Part shown: one piece after another, positions 60,573-64,000 of the stretch
Layout of the letters: every line of letters starts with the position of its first letter
How positions within the stretch are numbered: the stretch's first letter is position 1
Source of the DNA: Calorimonas adulescens
GTDB taxonomy: Bacteria; Bacillota; Thermoanaerobacteria; Thermoanaerobacterales; UBA4877
Assembly (NCBI RefSeq): GCF_008274215.1
Contig: NZ_VTPS01000003.1
Coordinates: forward strand, 111,908 to 175,907
Length of the DNA stretch: 64,000 nt
Reading direction: 5' to 3'
Made by a program: the position numbers and the translations under genes
Notes under the pieces: model-generated
Seen by the model: the letters and a program-made list of their open reading frames with translations, nothing else
Told to the model about the DNA's origin: nothing
Database searches by the model: none

Positions 60573-61919
60573 ATGTATTTTAGCAGATACAATATTATAG
60601 TGCCTTTTGAGGATAAATATGCCATAATAAATCCACTTTCGGGCAGTTTTGATGTGGCATCACAAAATGAGATAGAGAGGCTTAGAAAACCAGGTAAGCT
60701 GATGGACGATCTTGACCTGCTGGACTATGGCATATCCCGGGGGTATATCTATGAGAGTAAAGAGGATGAAGATGTAAGGGTAGAAGATGCGTATAGGGAA
60801 TTTCTGAATATAATGGAGACAAGTCAGACGCAGATACTGCTTATACCAACCTATGGCTGCAACTTCTCATGTATATACTGCTATGAGAGAGGAATACCAG
60901 GAAGGCATGATGTCATATCAAAAGAGGCTGTGGATGCCTTTTTTTATGATATCGAGGAAAGACTGAGGGATGAAAAGGTAAGGCCATATATCACCCTTTT
61001 TGGCGGAGAACCTTTTATTAACTCGGCACATCAGAAGGAGGCCATATCATATATAGTGTATAATGCTGCCAAAAAGGGATATGAAATAGCCGCAGTGACA
61101 AACGGCTATGACCTGATGGATTATACGGATATTATAAAGAGGGCAGATATTAAGGAGATACAGGTAACCTTAGACGGCCCGCCTGAGGTGCATAACAAAA
61201 GGCGCAGGCTTATAGGAGGGAAGGACAGCTTTGGAAGGATAATTGAGGGTATGCACGCCCTTATTGAAGCGAAAATTCCGGTCAATCTCCGTGTGGTGGT
61301 GGATAGGGATAACTATGACAGCCTGCCTGAGCTCGCTAAAATACTGGATAGGGAAGGGTTTTTAGACCTTCCTGATGAGATATTTAAGACACAGATAGGC
61401 AGAAACTATGAGCTCTTTGAGTGTTCATTAAACCACGGGAGCCTTATAACACAGGCTGAGCAGTGGGCATATTTCGAGAGGCTCTCCAGAGATTATCCGA
61501 TACTCAGAAAATTTCATAAACCTGACTTCAAGGGGATAAGGAATGCCATTCTCACAGGCTCTATGTATTCGCCGACCTTTGACACCTGCCCGGCTGGTAA
61601 GAAGGAGTGGGTGTATGACCTCTATGGCGATATATACGGCTGCACAGCAAGCTGCGGCAGAAAAGACTACAGGCTCGGCACATATTATCCGGAAAGGAAG
61701 ATATATGAGGATAGGTTGAGACCATGGAGAGAGCGAAATGTGCTTAACATAAAGGAATGCAGGGAGTGCCCTGTAAGTCTGGTGTGTGGAGGGGGATGCG
61801 GTGTGGTGGCCAATGAAAAGAATGGCAGCATATTATCTCCGGCCTGCCACGATATAGGGTCTATATTTGAAAGCGGTATCAAGTATTATAGTGAAGATAT
61901 AAGGGAGGCGTTACAATGA
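60573..61919 (+). CDS. radical SAM/SPASM peptide-modifying enzyme
   Basis: 448 residues. The N-terminal 85 residues (FSRYNIIVPFEDKYAIINPLS) resemble the peptide-recognition segment of SPASM maturases. CNFSCIYC at 96-103 is the radical SAM CxxxCxxC cluster, LFGGEPF follows, and the C-terminal SPASM region has FDTCPAG, IYGCTASCG, and CRECPVSLVCGGGC plus ACHD for two more Fe-S clusters. Likely target: the Cys-rich peptide encoded just upstream, for example thioether formation. ATG 60573 after GGGGGG. Confidence 0.85.
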   Translation: MYFSRYNIIVPFEDKYAIINPLSGSFDVASQNEIERLRKPGKLMDDLDLLDYGISRGYIYESKEDEDVRVEDAYREFLNIMETSQTQILLIPTYGCNFSCIYCYERGIPGRHDVISKEAVDAFFYDIEERLRDEKVRPYITLFGGEPFINSAHQKEAISYIVYNAAKKGYEIAAVTNGYDLMDYTDIIKRADIKEIQVTLDGPPEVHNKRRRLIGGKDSFGRIIEGMHALIEAKIPVNLRVVVDRDNYDSLPELAKILDREGFLDLPDEIFKTQIGRNYELFECSLNHGSLITQAEQWAYFERLSRDYPILRKFHKPDFKGIRNAILTGSMYSPTFDTCPAGKKEWVYDLYGDIYGCTASCGRKDYRLGTYYPERKIYEDRLRPWRERNVLNIKECRECPVSLVCGGGCGVVANEKNGSILSPACHDIGSIFESGIKYYSEDIREALQ

Positions 61920-63184
61920 TTAGAGAGGTAAATGCGGACAATTATGAAGAGGTAGTATTAAAATCCAGGAGGCCGGTAATTGTGGACTTTTATTCCACTG
62001 ACTGCCCTCCGTGCAATCAACTGGAGCCAATCTATGAGAGGCTCGCTGAAACCTATGGGGAATACATGGATTTCATTAAAATTTACAGGCAGGGTAACAG
62101 GGAATTTGCAAAGAGCCTTGGTGTCACAGGCAGTCCCACTGTACTGTTTTATAGGGATGGCAAAGAGGTAAGGGAGAGGTTAAATGGATACCTGACGAAG
62201 CCGGAGGTACGCAAGGCCATAGAACAGGTTATAGGATTTTCCATCATGGATAGGGAACCAGAAAGGGTAGAGTGCGATGTGCTGGTCCTTGGTGGTGGAC
62301 CTGCAGGTCTTACAGCAGCGCTCTATGCCTCACGGGCAAAGCTAGATACTGTGGTCGTGGATGAGGGGGTGACAGGTGGCCAGGCCGCCAACACATACTA
62401 TATTGAAAACTACCCTGGTACCAGCGGTTCAATTGAAGGGAAAACCCTTATGAAGAATATGAGAGAGCAGGCTGAATCCTTTGGTGCAGTTATCGATGAC
62501 CTCAAGGAGATAATTGAGATAAAACTCACTGATACAGAGAAGTATGTAAGGACAGAGGATAAGATATATTTTCCGAAGGCAGTGGTACTGGCAATGGGTG
62601 CACAGCCGAGAAAACTTCCTGCAGAGAATGAGGATGTATTCAGGGGTAAGGGTATACATTACTGTGCCATATGCGATGGTTCCATGTATGAGGGAAAACA
62701 TGTTGCTGTAATTGGTGGCGGCAATTCAGCCATTCAGGAGACACTCTATCTATCCAACATTGCAGATAAGATAACCATAATTCATGAGTTTGACAACCTG
62801 CAGGCCTCCAAGGTGCTTCAGGACAAGGTATTTAATAATCCCAAGGTCAACTTTATCTGGGAGTCCCATGTAACAAAAGCTGAGGGCAATGAGATGCTAA
62901 AGAGGCTTTTCTATAAAAACCTGAAGACAGGAGAGGTTAGCAGCATAGATGTTGACGGGGCTTTTGTATATATTGGCTTATCACCAAAGACGGATATCTT
63001 AAATGGCCAGGTTGAGATAAATCAGTATGGATATGTAAAAACAGATGAAGACCTCATGACGAGCGTAAAAGGCGTATTTGCTGCAGGGGATATAAGGGAC
63101 AAAAAGGTAAGACAGGTAGCTACTGCAGTGGGTGATGGCGCTACCGTCGGTGTAAATGTCGAGAGGTACTTATCTGGGATATAG
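61916..63184 (+). CDS. thioredoxin-thioredoxin reductase fusion protein
   Basis: 422 residues. Residues 1-108 are a thioredoxin with CPPC at 30-33. A reductase follows (about 118-422): FAD site VLGGGPAGLTAAL, active disulphide HYCAICDG (CxxC at 250-253), second nucleotide fold VIGGGNSAIQE (267-274) and FAAGDIRDK. The NADPH-specific HRRxxxR is replaced by HEFDNLQ, so NADPH use is doubtful. A self-contained dithiol source for the neighbouring enzymes. It overlaps the radical SAM gene by four bases. Confidence 0.88.
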   Translation: MIREVNADNYEEVVLKSRRPVIVDFYSTDCPPCNQLEPIYERLAETYGEYMDFIKIYRQGNREFAKSLGVTGSPTVLFYRDGKEVRERLNGYLTKPEVRKAIEQVIGFSIMDREPERVECDVLVLGGGPAGLTAALYASRAKLDTVVVDEGVTGGQAANTYYIENYPGTSGSIEGKTLMKNMREQAESFGAVIDDLKEIIEIKLTDTEKYVRTEDKIYFPKAVVLAMGAQPRKLPAENEDVFRGKGIHYCAICDGSMYEGKHVAVIGGGNSAIQETLYLSNIADKITIIHEFDNLQASKVLQDKVFNNPKVNFIWESHVTKAEGNEMLKRLFYKNLKTGEVSSIDVDGAFVYIGLSPKTDILNGQVEINQYGYVKTDEDLMTSVKGVFAAGDIRDKKVRQVATAVGDGATVGVNVERYLSGI

Positions 63185-63189
63185 GGGCG

Positions 63190-63936
63190 ATGACAATGGG
63201 ATGCTGCAATACCGAAATGGAAACGGGGTGTTTGATATGTGGAAAGGACTTAGTTTATCTGGAAAAGCCGGTATTGAAAAAATGCGAGATGTGTGGCAGA
63301 GAAGAACTAACTCATGCCCACTGTACGGATGGGCATTACGTCTGCGACGACTGTCACAGCAAAGATGGCATAGAGGTAATTAAGGAATACTGTCTTAGTA
63401 CTAACCTGAAAGACCCAATGGAAATAGCGGAAAATATAATGAAAGACCCAAGGATACCCATGCATGGCCCTGAACACCATGCTCTGGTGCCCGCTGTTAT
63501 AGTGACAGCATATAAAAATCTAACCGGAAAAGCAGATGATGAGGATATAATAGAAGCGCTGGAAAGGGGAAGGCAGATACCCGGCGGCGCATGCGGCTAT
63601 TATGGGGCATGCGGAGCAGGGGTAGGTGTTGGCGCAGCTATAAGCGTCATATTTAAAGCCACGCCCATGACACCTCTCAAGAGGTCGAAGGCACACCTGG
63701 CTGTTGCTAAGGCCTTAGAAGAGATAGGGAAGGCTGGCGGTGCCAGGTGCTGCAAGAGATGCACCAGACTCTCTATAGAGGCGGCAAAGGGATTTTTCAA
63801 AGAGGAATTCAATGTGGTCTTCCCAGATGATTACGATGTAGATACATGTGAGTATACGAAGGTCAACAGAGAATGCCTCTATAAATGTAAATACAGAAGC
63901 AGAAGGGAGTGTCGCAAAACACTATTTAAGTGTTAG
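63190..63936 (+). CDS. DUF5714 Cys-rich protein
   Basis: 248 residues with about 26 Cys. N-terminal zinc-ribbon-like region CLICGK...CEMCGRE...CDDCHS (15-60), then the DUF5714 core: MHGPEHHALVPAVIVTAYKNLTG written in two halves, GRQIPGGACGYYGACGAGVG, and GGARCCKRCTRLSIEAA, and a final Cys-rich tail (RECLYKCKYRSRRECRK). DUF5714 proteins are commonly linked with SAM methyltransferases in anaerobes; function unknown. The conserved His and Cys residues suggest metal or Fe-S binding. Last gene of the operon. Confidence 0.75.
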   Translation: MTMGCCNTEMETGCLICGKDLVYLEKPVLKKCEMCGREELTHAHCTDGHYVCDDCHSKDGIEVIKEYCLSTNLKDPMEIAENIMKDPRIPMHGPEHHALVPAVIVTAYKNLTGKADDEDIIEALERGRQIPGGACGYYGACGAGVGVGAAISVIFKATPMTPLKRSKAHLAVAKALEEIGKAGGARCCKRCTRLSIEAAKGFFKEEFNVVFPDDYDVDTCEYTKVNRECLYKCKYRSRRECRKTLFKC

Positions 63937-63952
63937 CGGCACTCCCCTTTTT
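63905..63952 (+). terminator. terminator of the Cys-rich operon
   Basis: An 11-bp stem (63905-63915 with 63936-63946, one G-U), an inner AACACT/AGTGTT stem, and a following CTTTTTT run. It overlaps the DUF5714 stop codon. Confidence 0.8.
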
Positions 63953-64000
63953 TGGATAAAAAATAAAAAACAGCTTCAAAATTTTAAAGGGAATATGGGC

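Overview
The window looks like the chromosome of an anaerobic, low-to-medium-GC Gram-positive bacterium of the Clostridia, with a Thermoanaerobacterales-like flavour. Supporting this are strong Shine-Dalgarno sites with frequent GTG/TTG starts, PTS operons with PRD and LevR-type regulators, sigma-54 promoters, a PyrR-type attenuator, GlpP and several oxygen-sensitive radical or Fe-S systems. Nearly all genes lie on the plus strand in tight, overlapping operons. No rRNA, tRNA or CRISPR array was seen.

Layout. 0-1.8 kb: tail of an operon (phosphotriesterase-like, creatininase-like, SIS protein). 1.8-4.74 kb: accessory island with a PIN-domain pair, an IS remnant, a truncated DsbA-like gene, HicAB and a small hydrophobic peptide; it ends in a duplicated copy of the SIS gene tail. 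4.8-14.4 kb: LevR activator, a sigma-54 promoter, and an amino-sugar/beta-glucoside PTS operon (EIIC, YdjC/ChbG-like deacetylase, EIIB, EIIA, two GH4 enzymes, AnmK). 14.5-19.0 kb: pyr operon (pyrB, a dihydroorotase-like gene that has lost metal ligands, pyrF, pyrK, pyrE; no pyrD) behind a PyrR loop, a six-codon leader and a terminator. 19-22.7 kb: arginase-like, HAD, DUF7916-like and MgtC genes. 23.2-29.9 kb: a more AT-rich second PTS operon with MupG, a GrdB-related protein, an HPr-like protein and a PRD regulator, probably acquired. 30-32 kb: fruR and fruK followed by a broken fruA fused to scraps of other genes.

32.1-48.0 kb: a PocR-type two-component system reads out towards a compact B12-dependent diol/glycerol dehydratase microcompartment operon (pduABCDEGHKL, eutJ, flavoprotein, pduN, O, P, S, T). 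48.1-58.6 kb: glycerol block with glpP, glpF, glpK, a three-gene glycerol-3-phosphate oxidase module, an HPr-PAS-AAA+-Fis activator, then dhaKLM. Good sigma-54 promoters precede both glpP and dhaK. Glycerol can thus be drawn towards glycolysis by two routes, with the neighbouring microcompartment as a possible dehydration branch.

59.7-63.95 kb: the most unusual block. An ArsM-like methyltransferase, a 35-residue Cys-rich peptide, a radical SAM/SPASM enzyme, a thioredoxin-thioredoxin reductase fusion and a DUF5714 protein form one operon behind a dyad operator. It resembles an undescribed peptide-modification or thiol/metalloid system.

Across the window the 9-mer GGCCWGGCC occurs 20 times, in unrelated genes, in several reading frames and in terminators. 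About 0.1-0.2 would be expected by chance. It is absent from the two regions that look acquired.
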